DNA of 64,000 nt from Ahrensia sp. (GTDB taxonomy: Bacteria; Pseudomonadota; Alphaproteobacteria; Rhizobiales; Rhizobiaceae). The translations under genes were made by a program, and so were the position numbers. The stretch lies in assembly GCA_002706335.1 (NCBI GenBank), contig PAKZ01000043.1:124001-188000 (forward strand), read 5' to 3'. Positions 1 through 8,763 of this stretch are shown piece by piece (the first letter of the stretch is position 1; the number at the start of each line of letters is the position of its first letter). Below the pieces are notes generated by a model that was not told the DNA's origin, made no database searches, and worked only from the letters and a program-made list of their open reading frames with translations.

Positions 1-131
1 GAGAGTCGCGACGTCCTTGAGAGCGGTGTCTCAAATTCGTTATAGCCGTCCGCTTCCTGCCAAGGTCCCCGATTCGGAGGCAGTGCAAGACTGCGTGAGG
101 TGCAATTCACTCTCCGTCCTATGCGTGCGCC

Positions 132-2012
132 TCAATCCTGGCGCGGTTGCAGCTTTTGCCGCATGTTCTCCTTCAATTCCTCCTCCCAGTTTTGCAGGTT
201 TTCCCGGATTAGACGGGAATACTCACTGTCATCTGCATGCGGATCATCGCTGTTGATGAATGCCTCTGCCGTTTCGAGCATCGCCTTGCGATCGAACGCC
301 TCGAACACCCCGACAAGTTGTTCGGCCTTCTCACGGGAATGTCCGAGCGCTTCAAACGCAGAGCGTGCAGCGCGGATCGAGCTGTCATAGGTTTCGCGGA
401 TGATGTCGCGGCACCCCGCCGACCAAAGGTCATAGACATGCCAACGATCAATCGCGCGGGCAATGACGTGAACATGTGGATGATGTTCATGCATGTGGCG
501 CGCGAGTTCCGTCGCCGCTTCCTTGTTGTCGATGGCGATCACCAGAATTTTGGCATTCTCGATACCGGCGGCATGGAGAAGATCGGGTCGGGTCGCGTCG
601 CCGTAATAGGCGCTGAGGCCGAACCGGCGCAGCATCTTGAGCTGGTCGCTGCTGTAGTCGACCACCGTCGTCTGGTAATCGGCCGCTTGCAGGGCGCGAT
701 TGACAATGCCGCCAAATCGCCCGTGGCCTGCGATGATGATCCCGGAACCGTCGGGAATTTCGTCAGCCTCGCGTTCCTGCTGGCGCGAGTAGCGCGGTGC
801 GATCAGCTTGTCATAAAGAATGAACAGGGCCGGGGTGAGAAGCATCGACATTGCAATGACCAGCAGAAGCAGATCGGCGACCGGCGAGGGAATAACGGCA
901 TTGGCGACCGTGAAGGAAACCAGCACGAAACCAAATTCGCCGGCCTGCGCCAGGCCGAGCGCGAACAGCCATTTGTCGCCGCCGGCAAGCTTGAAGACAC
1001 GGCCGAGCACCAGCATGACGGAGCATTTGAGAAGGATCAGGCCAAGCGTAAGCCCGATAATCAGCGCCAGGTTCTCGCCCATTAGGGCGAAGTCGATGCT
1101 GGCGCCAACGGTGATGAAGAACACGCCAAGGAAAATGCCCTTCAAGGGCTCGATGTCGCTTTCCAGTTCGTGCCGATATTCGCTGTTGGCCATGACGACA
1201 CCGGCGAGGAAGGTGCCGAGAGCGGGCGACAGCCCCACCATCGTCATCAGCAGCGCGATGCCGACAACCATCATTAATGCTGTGCTGACGAAAAGCTCAC
1301 GCAGCCGCGCGCGTGCGACGTATCGGAAGACCGGGCCCGTCAGATACCGGCCTGCCAGAACGACGAGGGCAATAGCCGCCACCGTAATCAGCGCAGTTTG
1401 CCACCCGGGCAATCCCTCGACGAGGTTGAGGTTCAGCGCGGAAGCGGCGTGATCGCCGCCGTGATCATCGCCCTGATGCCGCGCATCGCTGAGTTCCTTC
1501 AGCGCCAGCAGCGGGATCAGGGCAAGCATGGGGATGACCGCAATATCCTGAAACAAAAGAACCGCGAAGCTCGCCTGTCCGCCATCGCTGCGCATCAGTC
1601 CCTTTTCGTTGAGCGTCTGGGTGACGATAGCCGTCGACGAGAGGGCGAAGATCAGGCCGATTGCGAGTGCAATGGTCCAGGAAAGCCCGAACAACATTGC
1701 CGCCGCGGCAACGGCGAGGGCTGTGACGCCAACCTGCAGGCCGCCCATCAGAAAGATCTTCGCCCGCATCGCCCATAGCACTTTGGGCTGCATTTCCAGG
1801 CCGATCAGGAAGAGCATCATCACCACGCCGAACTCGGTGAAATGTTGCAAAGCGACAACATCCACACCGGCCCAGTGCAGGATCGGGCCGATGGCAATTC
1901 CCGCGATCAGGTAGCCCAGGACCGAACCCAGACCGAAACGCGAGGCAAGCGGAACGGCGATCATCCCGGCCAGGAACAGCGTGAATGTGATGAACATGAA
2001 CTCAGCGGTCAT
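132..2012 (-). CDS. KefB/KefC-type monovalent cation:proton antiporter (CPA2) with RCK domain
   Basis: This is a 626-residue inner-membrane antiporter of the CPA2 family, predicted to exchange K+ (or Na+) for H+. Roughly the first 400 residues are a chain of hydrophobic segments with the Na+/H+-exchanger pattern. A cytoplasmic Rossmann-type TrkA-N/RCK domain follows, with its nucleotide-binding GHGRFG motif near residue 430 and an acidic DATRPD segment after it. Length and domain order match KefB, KefC and YbaL. A histidine- and aspartate-rich insert (HQGDDHGGDH, near residue 180) lies in a loop and is not something I associate with the E. coli proteins; it might bind metal. No KefF/KefG-type ancillary oxidoreductase is adjacent, so glutathione gating cannot be inferred. 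The next gene upstream on this strand is an unrelated aldo/keto reductase. Confidence 0.88.
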   Translation of the reverse strand: MTAEFMFITFTLFLAGMIAVPLASRFGLGSVLGYLIAGIAIGPILHWAGVDVVALQHFTEFGVVMMLFLIGLEMQPKVLWAMRAKIFLMGGLQVGVTALAVAAAAMLFGLSWTIALAIGLIFALSSTAIVTQTLNEKGLMRSDGGQASFAVLLFQDIAVIPMLALIPLLALKELSDARHQGDDHGGDHAASALNLNLVEGLPGWQTALITVAAIALVVLAGRYLTGPVFRYVARARLRELFVSTALMMVVGIALLMTMVGLSPALGTFLAGVVMANSEYRHELESDIEPLKGIFLGVFFITVGASIDFALMGENLALIIGLTLGLILLKCSVMLVLGRVFKLAGGDKWLFALGLAQAGEFGFVLVSFTVANAVIPSPVADLLLLVIAMSMLLTPALFILYDKLIAPRYSRQQEREADEIPDGSGIIIAGHGRFGGIVNRALQAADYQTTVVDYSSDQLKMLRRFGLSAYYGDATRPDLLHAAGIENAKILVIAIDNKEAATELARHMHEHHPHVHVIARAIDRWHVYDLWSAGCRDIIRETYDSSIRAARSAFEALGHSREKAEQLVGVFEAFDRKAMLETAEAFINSDDPHADDSEYSRLIRENLQNWEEELKENMRQKLQPRQD

Positions 2013-2094
2013 GGCGTGTTCCCGGTGTTGTCATCAAATGCGGTTCCTTTCGCGAATCTGGCTCGTCTCATGCCGGACGAAGACTGACCCTGGT

Positions 2095-3012
2095 TCAATC
2101 GGCCGAGCTTGGATCTCCGGTCGCCCATGCGACGCCCTGGCCGCGGTCCATCTCCCGGATGGCCGCCATGTCCGTGTCGTCGATTTCAAAACCTTCTAGA
2201 TCGATATTCTGCTTCATGCGCTGCGGATTGAGGCTCTTGGGCAATACGGCATATCCGTTCTGCACGCCCCAACGAAGCAGAAACTGGGCTTCGGTCACGC
2301 CGTATTTCCTTGCCATGTCGGAAAATGCGGCACTGTCCGCCTTCATCTGTTCCGTCTTGGCGCTGGCCTGCCCCTCCTCGGTCCGCCATGTGGAAAGCGG
2401 CACAAGGCTGCAATAGGCAATAGGTGCAATACCGTTCTCGGCCATATAGGCAAGAAGCTCCGGCTTCTGGGACCAGGGATGCAGTTCGATCTGGTTCGCG
2501 TCGGGTGTCGGCAGTCCTGCGGTTCGGATTTCATCGAGATGGCCCCGGTTGAAATTGCTGACACCGATGGAGCGCGCCTTCCCCGCGGTCTGTAGTTCAA
2601 CGAGCGCTCGCCACTGGGAAAGGCGCTCCGCTCCGCCATAGGGCGCATGGATCAGGTAGAGGTCCACATAGTCGAGACCGAGCCGTTCGAGGCTTGCATC
2701 GCATTCGGCGAGTGTCTGCTCATGGGTCTTTGGCGCATCGCCCCATGCGGAATTGCCCGGCCAGAGCTTTGCGGTCACGAAAATGTCGCTTCGCGAAAGG
2801 CCGGTCGATGCCAGACCCGCCTGGATCCCTTCGCCAACGGCCGTCTCGTTCCGGTAGCCCGACGCCGTGTCTATGTGCCGGTAACCGCATTCGATGGCGG
2901 TCTGGATGACCTCGGGCGCATCCTCGCTCGAGATCAGGTAAGTGCCAAATCCCACCGCTGGAATGCTGACATTCTCGTTAAGGGCGAAAGTGCGTGTCAT
3001 GAGGGCCATCAT
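2095..3012 (-). CDS. Aldo/keto reductase
   Basis: This 305-residue NADPH-dependent carbonyl reductase has a (beta/alpha)8 barrel. The AKR tetrad is visible: Asp and Tyr in HIDTASGY (near residues 48-54), Lys in VTAKLWP (near 82) and His in LIHAPYG (near 121). The last motif is usually HWP, so the substrate pocket differs slightly from the commonest members. The cofactor-binding C-terminal half is present and the length is normal. The start is ambiguous among ATGs at 3012, 3009 and 3000; a GGAG-like sequence upstream favours the outer pair. It diverges from the AraC regulator at 3173, a common arrangement for regulated AKR genes, so that regulator may control it. The physiological substrate is unknown. 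Confidence 0.88.
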   Translation of the reverse strand: MMALMTRTFALNENVSIPAVGFGTYLISSEDAPEVIQTAIECGYRHIDTASGYRNETAVGEGIQAGLASTGLSRSDIFVTAKLWPGNSAWGDAPKTHEQTLAECDASLERLGLDYVDLYLIHAPYGGAERLSQWRALVELQTAGKARSIGVSNFNRGHLDEIRTAGLPTPDANQIELHPWSQKPELLAYMAENGIAPIAYCSLVPLSTWRTEEGQASAKTEQMKADSAAFSDMARKYGVTEAQFLLRWGVQNGYAVLPKSLNPQRMKQNIDLEGFEIDDTDMAAIREMDRGQGVAWATGDPSSAD

Positions 3013-3172
3013 CCACTCCGGTTGCTGCTAAACCGTCTTGCCAGACTATCGGTCTCGAACCGGTCACGCCTGCCGGATGCTTCGAAAATTCTGCCAATTC
3101 CTCCAATTCACAGGAGTTATGGATGCAAATTTCCGGTCAGAATGTTACGAAAAGTCCAAACGGGATGATATC

Positions 3173-4054
3173 ATGCAGTTCACAGGCCTGATCGCACCTG
3201 CGCTCGCCTGTTCGGCCCGCGACAGGCACAAAGGTGGTGTCGCTTTGAAGGGTCTGACGGTCTTGCAGACCACCGAAGCCAGTGAATTTGACGCGGTCGT
3301 CTACCAGCCGGTGGTTTGCCTGGTCCTCCAGGGCGCGAAGGAGACGACGATCGGGGATCAGTTCGTCACCTTGCGCGCCGGCGACGCGCTCATTGTCAGC
3401 CACGATCTTCCCGTACAATCGAGAATCGTTTCCGCATCCGCGGACAAGCCCTATCTGGCGCTGATTGTATCCCTGGAGCTCGGCGTGCTCAGGAGCCTTT
3501 ACGAACAGATCAGTTCCATTTCTGTGGAGATGATGCCGGCCCGCTCGCTCTCCGCAGGTCTGGCGGGTTCTCCGGTGATCGAAACGATCGGCCGGTATCT
3601 GTCATTGATGAACAGCGCCGTAGAAGCGGAGGTTCTTGGCCCGTCCATTCTGCGGGAAATCCACTTTCGCCTCCTCATGTCGCCCATCGGAGGCATGTTG
3701 CGCAGCCTGTTGTCGATCGACAGCCATGCAAGCCGTATCGCGACGGCAATCATGCATATCAAGAGGGACTTCCGCCAGAACCTGTCAGTCCCGCACCTCG
3801 CCCGGTTGGCGGGCATGAGCCAGTCTTCCTTTCACGGCCATTTCAGGCAGGTAACCGGTACAACACCGCTGCAGTACCAGAAGGACTTGCGGATGATTGC
3901 CGCGCGTGACCTGCTGAGGTCCGGGCGTCACAGCGTGGCGTCGGCAAGTTTCGAGGTGGGCTACGAAAGCCCCACTCATTTCAGCCGCGACTACCGGCGC
4001 AAATTTGGCACCGCTCCAAGCAGGGAGGGCGCCCCGGTCCCCGAACCGGCGTGA
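3173..4054 (+). CDS. AraC-family transcriptional regulator (AraC_N type)
   Basis: This is a DNA-binding regulator of about 293 residues. The N-terminal half (EFDAVVYQPVVCLVLQG, then a cupin-like ligand-binding fold) is typical of the AraC_N group. The C-terminal ~100 residues hold two helix-turn-helix motifs: the first around VPHLARLAGMSQSSFHGHF, the second ending in the family signature FEVGYESPTHFSRDYRRKFG. The reading frame extends upstream to 3038, but the added 45 residues are compositionally poor, and the ATG at 3173 begins where family homology (MQFTGLIAP) begins. I therefore prefer 3173. It is divergently placed from the aldo/keto reductase and is likely its activator or repressor. 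The 160-bp gap should hold both promoters; I could not identify an operator there. Confidence 0.85.
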   Translation: MQFTGLIAPALACSARDRHKGGVALKGLTVLQTTEASEFDAVVYQPVVCLVLQGAKETTIGDQFVTLRAGDALIVSHDLPVQSRIVSASADKPYLALIVSLELGVLRSLYEQISSISVEMMPARSLSAGLAGSPVIETIGRYLSLMNSAVEAEVLGPSILREIHFRLLMSPIGGMLRSLLSIDSHASRIATAIMHIKRDFRQNLSVPHLARLAGMSQSSFHGHFRQVTGTTPLQYQKDLRMIAARDLLRSGRHSVASASFEVGYESPTHFSRDYRRKFGTAPSREGAPVPEPA

Positions 4055-4174
4055 TCGCCGAGACTGCCGACGTGCCGGAACGATTTACGCGCCAGCGTCA
4101 CTTTCGCGCCATCACAGTTGCAGGAGATTATCCGAGTTTTCGAGTTCGGGAGCTTCGGCGAGTTGCAGTTGCCG

Positions 4175-5185
4175 TCAGGTCGATCCGCCGATCTCGATAT
4201 GCGGATCGATCGCGATCCGAGTCGCCTCGCTTGCAATGCTCTCGTTGCCCAGAAGGCTGATGACGAGCTCCGCGGTGCGCCTGCCGATTTCCTCGGAATG
4301 CGGATCGATTGTGGTGATGGTGGGCACCGATACCGCTGATATTTCGAATGCGCCAAATCCGGCGATCGCGATATCTTCGGGAACGCGTACGCCCCGCCGC
4401 ATGCATTCCGACAGGGCGCCATAGGCGGACAGGTCTGACACACAAACGACGGCCTGTGTATCGGGGCTCTCTTCCAAAAGGCGGCTCATTGCGACTGCGC
4501 CCTCCCGCATCGAAATCGGCGGCTGGCCCGCCCCGATCAGTCGAGAGGCATCCATCCTTCTTTTATCGAGAGCACTAACAAAGCCCCGCCGCCGGTCAGC
4601 GCCACGGGTGTCGCCATCCGTGTCGCCACCAATGAACGCAATTTTTTCGTATCCATTCGACACAAGGTGGTCGATCAGAATGTCCATGGTCGCCGCGTTG
4701 GAAAAACCAACGACGTGACCGATAGGCTCGGACGGCAGATCCCACGTCTCGATAACCGGGATACCGGAATTCTCAAGCAGCCTGCGCGCTTTGTCCGTGT
4801 GCCGACCGCCGGTTACGACGATTGCTTCGGGACGGCGTCGAAGAAGCTGCTCGATCAGGCGCTCCTCCTCCAGAATATCGTAGTTTGAATACCCGAGCAG
4901 GACTTCGAGACCTGCCTCGTGCAACCCGCGTGACAGCCCGCCCACCGTCTCGGCGAAATTTGCGTTGTTCAGCGATGGAATCGTCATGGCAACGAATCCG
5001 CTGCGCTGCGATCGAAGATTGGCAGCGATGCTATCGAATACATATCCCATCTTCTCGGCAGTTGAGAGGATACGCTCGCGCGTTTCTTCGCTCACGGAAG
5101 CATGCCGCTTGAACGCTCGTGACACCGTCATGACAGATACGCCGGCTTCGCGGGCAACATCTTTCATGGTTGGCGTTCGGCGCAT
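4175..5185 (-). CDS. LacI-family repressor of gluconate/idonate genes (copy 1)
   Basis: This 336-residue LacI/GntR-type repressor has an N-terminal helix-turn-helix (TMKDVAREAGVSVMTVSRAF, from about residue 6), a hinge helix region and a periplasmic-binding-protein-like effector domain. Overall flavour is closest to the GntR/IdnR gluconate repressors of enterobacteria. It sits at the downstream end of the gluconate catabolic operon on the same strand. A near-palindromic operator, GTTATCGATACC, lies 16-27 bases upstream of its start, suggesting autoregulation. By context the effector is probably gluconate, 5-ketogluconate or 6-phosphogluconate. It is separated from the next gene (5245-5577) by 59 bases, enough for its own promoter. 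Confidence 0.88.
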   Translation of the reverse strand: MRRTPTMKDVAREAGVSVMTVSRAFKRHASVSEETRERILSTAEKMGYVFDSIAANLRSQRSGFVAMTIPSLNNANFAETVGGLSRGLHEAGLEVLLGYSNYDILEEERLIEQLLRRRPEAIVVTGGRHTDKARRLLENSGIPVIETWDLPSEPIGHVVGFSNAATMDILIDHLVSNGYEKIAFIGGDTDGDTRGADRRRGFVSALDKRRMDASRLIGAGQPPISMREGAVAMSRLLEESPDTQAVVCVSDLSAYGALSECMRRGVRVPEDIAIAGFGAFEISAVSVPTITTIDPHSEEIGRRTAELVISLLGNESIASEATRIAIDPHIEIGGST

Positions 5186-5200
5186 GGACTTCCCGAATAT

Positions 5201-5212
5201 GTTATCGATACC
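5201..5212. promoter_or_regulatory. Candidate LacI/GntR operator upstream of repressor 1
   Basis: GTTATCGATACC differs by one base from the perfect palindrome GTTATCGATAAC seen at 7770, 10250 and 13653. It lies immediately upstream of the minus-strand repressor that starts at 5185, which suits autorepression. Confidence 0.6.
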
Positions 5213-5244
5213 GTGGTTATCCGCGGAAGATCACCTTTTGCAAG

Positions 5245-5577
5245 TCAAAGCTCGAAATCATGTGCTTCGGTAATGTGATGGTGGATCCGTCCATCGAAAA
5301 ACCGGGCGAGGACCGCTTCCGTCGCGGCCTTGCCCTCGGCGCGCGCCGGACTGGCCAACGCGGCGTCGACGGCAGCGCGATCTGTGTAGCTGATCGCCAG
5401 GATGAGCGGAAACTCCGGCGCGCCTTCATCGCGCTCGTCGGCAAAGCAGACCCGCACGGCGAGCGCACCGGGAAAAGCTTTCCATTTTGGCAGGATTTCG
5501 TCCAGCACGGCGGCGCGGAAGGCGTCGGTCTGCCCATTTCTGACATGTCCTTCGAATAGTGCGTAACGCGTGATCAT
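5245..5577 (-). CDS. Small dimeric alpha/beta-barrel-like protein, function unknown
   Basis: This small protein of 110 residues starts MITRYALFEGHVRNGQ. Its pattern of a short beta strand, helix and beta strands, ending in a histidine-rich GRIHHHITEAHDFEL tail, resembles the dimeric alpha/beta barrel (Dabb / antibiotic-biosynthesis-monooxygenase) superfamily. The longer reading frame to 5679 overlaps the GarR-like gene heavily; the ATG at 5577 instead overlaps that gene's stop as ATGA, the usual sign of translational coupling, so 5577 is chosen. It is the last gene of the gluconate operon before repressor 1. A role as an epimerase/mutarotase or accessory enzyme for sugar acids is possible but is only inferred from position. 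Confidence 0.7.
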   Translation of the reverse strand: MITRYALFEGHVRNGQTDAFRAAVLDEILPKWKAFPGALAVRVCFADERDEGAPEFPLILAISYTDRAAVDAALASPARAEGKAATEAVLARFFDGRIHHHITEAHDFEL

Positions 5578-6461
5578 CGAAACGTCTCCTTGTCGGGTCC
5601 CTTGAAGAATTCCATAAGCGCGGCCTGGTCTTCGCCGCCGAGCCCGGCTGCCGTCAGCATCCGGTGGATCTCGGCGCACAGCGCGGTCAGCGGCATGGCT
5701 GTGTGGGTACGGCGCGCCAGATCCTGCGCACCGTTCAGGTCTTTGACCATGTTGTCTATGCGGCCGGTGCGACGGTAGTCCTTCGTCGCGAAACGCGGCA
5801 TGTATTCCTGAAGGATCGCGCTGTCAGCCCGCCCTCCTTTGAGCGCCTGCGGGACCTTTTGCGCATCGACACCGGCATCCAGCGCGAGCTGTGTCGCCTC
5901 GGCAACGGCCAGGAAATTGAGGCCGCAAAGGACCTGATTGATAAGCTTGGTCGTCTGGCCGGCGCCGGACGGACCCATATGGGTATAGTTCGAGGCGACG
6001 TGCTTCAGGATGGTGTGCGCATCCGCGACGTCTTCCGCTGCCCCGCCCGCCATGAGCGTGAGTTCGCCGATCAGGGCTTTCGGTGCGCCGCCGGACAAGG
6101 GGCTGTCGACCCATCGCATTCCCTGTTCGGCCGCCTTTGCGGCAAGAGCCTTGGTTGCGTCCGGATCGATCGATGACATGTCGATGATCAAGGTCCCCGG
6201 TTTGGCGCCTTCGGCCACGCCTCGCGGGCCGAACATGGCGATCTCGACGATCTTCGGGGAATTGAGGCTGGTGATAACGTAGCCGGACTCGGATGCAGCC
6301 TCCGCCGCTGAACCGGCCGCGCTCGCACCCTTGGCGACAAGCTCGGCCACTTTCTCCTTGTCGAGGTCGAAAACGGTAAGCGCGTTTCCGGTTTCGATCA
6401 GCCGGGTTCCGATAGCTCCGCCCATGGCTCCGGCCCCAATCAATGCAACGCGTTCGCTCAT
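5574..6461 (-). CDS. NAD(P)-dependent beta-hydroxyacid dehydrogenase (GarR/MmsB/LtnD-like)
   Basis: This 295-residue member of the 3-hydroxyisobutyrate dehydrogenase family oxidises beta-hydroxyacids or reduces the corresponding aldehydes. The N-terminal dinucleotide-binding motif is GAGAMGGAIGTRL (residues 8-20). The substrate-binding signature is VDSPLSGGAPKA near residue 118, and the catalytic Lys falls in GQTTKLINQ near 170. Candidates include tartronate semialdehyde reductase and L-threonate dehydrogenase; motifs alone do not separate them. The start overlaps the stop of the gluconokinase gene by four bases (ATGA), so it belongs to the same transcript and probably handles a sugar-acid-derived hydroxyacid. 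Confidence 0.85.
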   Translation of the reverse strand: MSERVALIGAGAMGGAIGTRLIETGNALTVFDLDKEKVAELVAKGASAAGSAAEAASESGYVITSLNSPKIVEIAMFGPRGVAEGAKPGTLIIDMSSIDPDATKALAAKAAEQGMRWVDSPLSGGAPKALIGELTLMAGGAAEDVADAHTILKHVASNYTHMGPSGAGQTTKLINQVLCGLNFLAVAEATQLALDAGVDAQKVPQALKGGRADSAILQEYMPRFATKDYRRTGRIDNMVKDLNGAQDLARRTHTAMPLTALCAEIHRMLTAAGLGGEDQAALMEFFKGPDKETFR

Positions 6462-6958
6462 GGTCTCTCCTCTTTCGTCGCCGCCAACAGCGCCGCCACG
6501 ATAAGATCTGGCTGCTGGTCGATATCCACGGTTATCGCGCTCTCGTCCGGCCCTGGCGGTTCAAGCGCGGCGAACTGGCTGTCGAGCAGGGAAAGCGGCA
6601 TGAAATGATCCTTTCGCTCAGCCATTCTTCGCGCGATCACGTCGCGCGAACCGGAAAGATGGAGAAACGTCACGGGCGCGCCCACGCCCTCCCTGATCCA
6701 GTCGCGATAGCGGCGTTTCAGGGCGGAGCAGCCGATCGCGACCGGTTCTTTGGCTGTGCGTAACTCTCTTGCGATGTCGGAGAGCCAGGGCCGCCGATCA
6801 TCGTCATCGAGAGCATCCCCGCGGGCCATTTTGGCGACATTCGCCGCCGGATGCAGATCGTCGCCATCAATGAACCCGGCGCCGACCTCTTGTGCGAAAG
6901 CGCTCCCGATCGAGGTCTTGCCGCAACCCGACACGCCCATGACGACATAGCGCGACAT
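6458..6958 (-). CDS. gntK: Gluconokinase
   Basis: This 166-residue kinase phosphorylates D-gluconate to 6-phosphogluconate with ATP. The P-loop GVSGCGKTS starts at residue 8. It is followed by the typical FIDGDDLHPAANVAKMARGDALDDDDRRPWL block and by the GCSALKRRYRDWIREG segment, which together are diagnostic of the GntK/IdnK family. The frame is open to 7177, but the upstream part only shadows the dehydrogenase gene. The ATG at 6958 overlaps that gene's stop (TGATG) and starts at family homology. It lies between gluconate 5-dehydrogenase and the GarR-like gene, and supplies substrate for the 6-phosphogluconate dehydrogenase at 11199. Confidence 0.95.
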   Translation of the reverse strand: MSRYVVMGVSGCGKTSIGSAFAQEVGAGFIDGDDLHPAANVAKMARGDALDDDDRRPWLSDIARELRTAKEPVAIGCSALKRRYRDWIREGVGAPVTFLHLSGSRDVIARRMAERKDHFMPLSLLDSQFAALEPPGPDESAITVDIDQQPDLIVAALLAATKEERP

Positions 6959-7731
6959 CAAAGTGACGCCGTTATCCCGCCGTCCACATACACGATGGTG
7001 CCATTGACGAAGGAAGATGCATCGGAAGACAGGAAGATGCAGGCGCCGACCAGTTCCTCGACCTTGCCCCAACGTCCCGCGGGCGTGCGCTTTTCCAGCC
7101 AGGCGCTGAAATTGGCATCGGCGACCAGAGCGGCGTTCAGCGGCGTATCGAAATATCCGGGCGCAAGGCCGTTGCACTGCAGGCCGTGTCTTGCCCAGTC
7201 GGTCGCCATTCCCTTGGTCAGGTTTGCGACCGCACCCTTGGTCATCGTGTAAGGGGCGATTCCCGGTCGCGCCAGCGCGGTTTGAACGGAACAGATGTTG
7301 ACGATCTTGCCCGCGCCGCGCGCGATCATGTGGCGCGCCACGGCCTGGCCGACATGAAACACGCTCGCGATATTGGTCTGCATCAGCTGTTCGAACTTCT
7401 CGACCGGAAAATCCTCCAGCGGCGTGCGGAATTGCATGCCGGCGTTATTGACGAGGATGTCGATCTGTCCGGTTCCCGCCTCGAAACCGTCAATGGCGTC
7501 GCGTGCTGCCGTGTGCTCGGTCACATCGAAGGCTAGCGTGTGAACCGCGCCGCCATCGGATCGCAGTGATGCCGCCGCGTCGTCCAGTTTGGCGCGGTCA
7601 CGGCCGTTTAGCACGATCTCCGCGCCGACCGCCATCAGACCGCGAGCCAGCGCCAGACCGATCCCTTGCGAGGATCCCGTAATCAGCGCTCGCTTGCCCG
7701 AAAGATCGAATAATCCCGTGCTCACAATCAT
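6958..7731 (-). CDS. idnO: Gluconate 5-dehydrogenase (SDR family)
   Basis: This 257-residue short-chain dehydrogenase is expected to interconvert 5-keto-D-gluconate and D-gluconate with NAD(P)H. The cofactor motif TGSSQGIG lies near residues 17-24, NNAG near 91, and the catalytic Ser-Tyr-Lys set is in CSVQTALARPGIAPYTMTKG. The segment MATDWARHGLQCNGLAPGYF is typical of the Ga5DH/IdnO group. It is the first gene of the minus-strand operon with gntK and is divergent from the hydroxyacid dehydrogenase gene. A perfect TGTTATCGATAACA palindrome lies in the shared promoter gap. The SDR family is certain; substrate specificity is inferred from likeness and context. Confidence 0.88.
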   Translation of the reverse strand: MIVSTGLFDLSGKRALITGSSQGIGLALARGLMAVGAEIVLNGRDRAKLDDAAASLRSDGGAVHTLAFDVTEHTAARDAIDGFEAGTGQIDILVNNAGMQFRTPLEDFPVEKFEQLMQTNIASVFHVGQAVARHMIARGAGKIVNICSVQTALARPGIAPYTMTKGAVANLTKGMATDWARHGLQCNGLAPGYFDTPLNAALVADANFSAWLEKRTPAGRWGKVEELVGACIFLSSDASSFVNGTIVYVDGGITASL

Positions 7732-7768
7732 GCCTTTTCGTGTCGACTTCCATTCGCGACTGTGTTTA

Positions 7769-7782
7769 TGTTATCGATAACA
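7769..7782. promoter_or_regulatory. LacI/GntR operator palindrome in divergent promoter
   Basis: TGTTATCGATAACA is a perfect 14-bp palindrome lying 37 bases upstream of the gluconate 5-dehydrogenase start and 26 upstream of the hydroxyacid dehydrogenase ATG. Enterobacterial GntR/IdnR sites have a very similar TGTTA...TAACA form. It probably lets one repressor control both divergent operons. Confidence 0.8.
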
Positions 7783-7807
7783 ATTGTTGTCAAGGATGGA
7801 ATCGCAG

Positions 7808-8755
7808 ATGAGCAAACCGGAGATCCTGCAGGTTGGCCCTTACCCCGAATGGGACCAGGGCCCGCTGGATGCGGCGTTTACCATGCACCGCTATTTCGAG
7901 GCCGGGGACAAGGCGGCCTTGCTGGAAGACGTCGGCAGCCGTATCCGCGGCATTGCCACACGGGGGGAACTCGGAGCCAACCGCGCGATGATCGAGGCGT
8001 GCCCAAACCTCGAAGTCGTTTCTGTCTACGGCGTCGGGTACGACGCGGTCGATCTGGAGGCCTGCCGAGAGAAGGGAATACGCGTCACGAACACACCGGA
8101 CGTCTTGACGAATGACGTCGCCGATCTCGGCATCGCTATGATGCTCGTCCAGTCGCGGGGCATGATCGGCGCTGAAGCCTGGGTTCGGGACGGGTCGTGG
8201 GCGCAGAGGGGGCTTTATCCGCTGAAGCACCGCGTCTGGGGCAAGAAGGCGGGTGTGCTCGGCCTTGGCCGCATCGGCTACGAAGTTGCAAAGCGCCTTT
8301 CGGGTTTCGATCTCGACATCGCCTATTCCGATGTCGCCGAAAAGGACTACGCCAGGGATTGGACTTTCATCGGGGATCCGGTCGAACTGGCCCGCCACGC
8401 TGATTTCTTCTTCGTCACGCTCGCCGCGTCTGCGGCGACACGGCATATCGTCTCGCGCGATGTGATCGAGGCGGTCGGCCCGGACGGCATGATCATCAAT
8501 ATCAGCCGCGCGTCCAACATCGATGAAGATGCGCTGCTGGACGCATTGGAAAACCGGACGCTGGGGGCCGCGGCGCTCGATGTCTTCGAGGGCGAACCGT
8601 CGCTAAATCCGAGGTTCCTGAAACTCGACAACGTGCTCCTGCAGCCGCATCACGCCTCGGGAACTTTCGAAACCCGAAAAGCGATGGGCAAGCTGGTCCG
8701 CGACAACCTGGAAGCCCATTTCGCCGGCGAAGCGCTGCCGACACCGGTCTTGTGA
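7808..8755 (+). CDS. D-isomer-specific 2-hydroxyacid dehydrogenase (GhrB/2-ketogluconate reductase-like)
   Basis: This 315-residue NAD(P)-dependent dehydrogenase reduces 2-keto acids. It has a Rossmann motif LGLGRIGYEVAKRL near residue 150. The family's catalytic Arg lies in INISRASNIDED, Glu in VFEGEPSLNPRF and His in LQPHHASGT. The context points to 2-ketogluconate, hydroxypyruvate or glyoxylate as substrate. The frame is open from 7784, directly abutting the operator palindrome. The ATG at 7808, preceded by AAGGA, is the better start. Its stop overlaps the idonate dehydrogenase leader, so the two genes are probably cotranscribed. Confidence 0.87.
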   Translation: MSKPEILQVGPYPEWDQGPLDAAFTMHRYFEAGDKAALLEDVGSRIRGIATRGELGANRAMIEACPNLEVVSVYGVGYDAVDLEACREKGIRVTNTPDVLTNDVADLGIAMMLVQSRGMIGAEAWVRDGSWAQRGLYPLKHRVWGKKAGVLGLGRIGYEVAKRLSGFDLDIAYSDVAEKDYARDWTFIGDPVELARHADFFFVTLAASAATRHIVSRDVIEAVGPDGMIINISRASNIDEDALLDALENRTLGAAALDVFEGEPSLNPRFLKLDNVLLQPHHASGTFETRKAMGKLVRDNLEAHFAGEALPTPVL

Positions 8756-8763
8756 GGAAATCA

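Noticed and set aside
237-1085. Long plus-strand frame of 282 codons opposite the antiporter gene
   Set aside because: It is a GC-driven antisense shadow with arginine-rich, low-complexity composition and no family motif.
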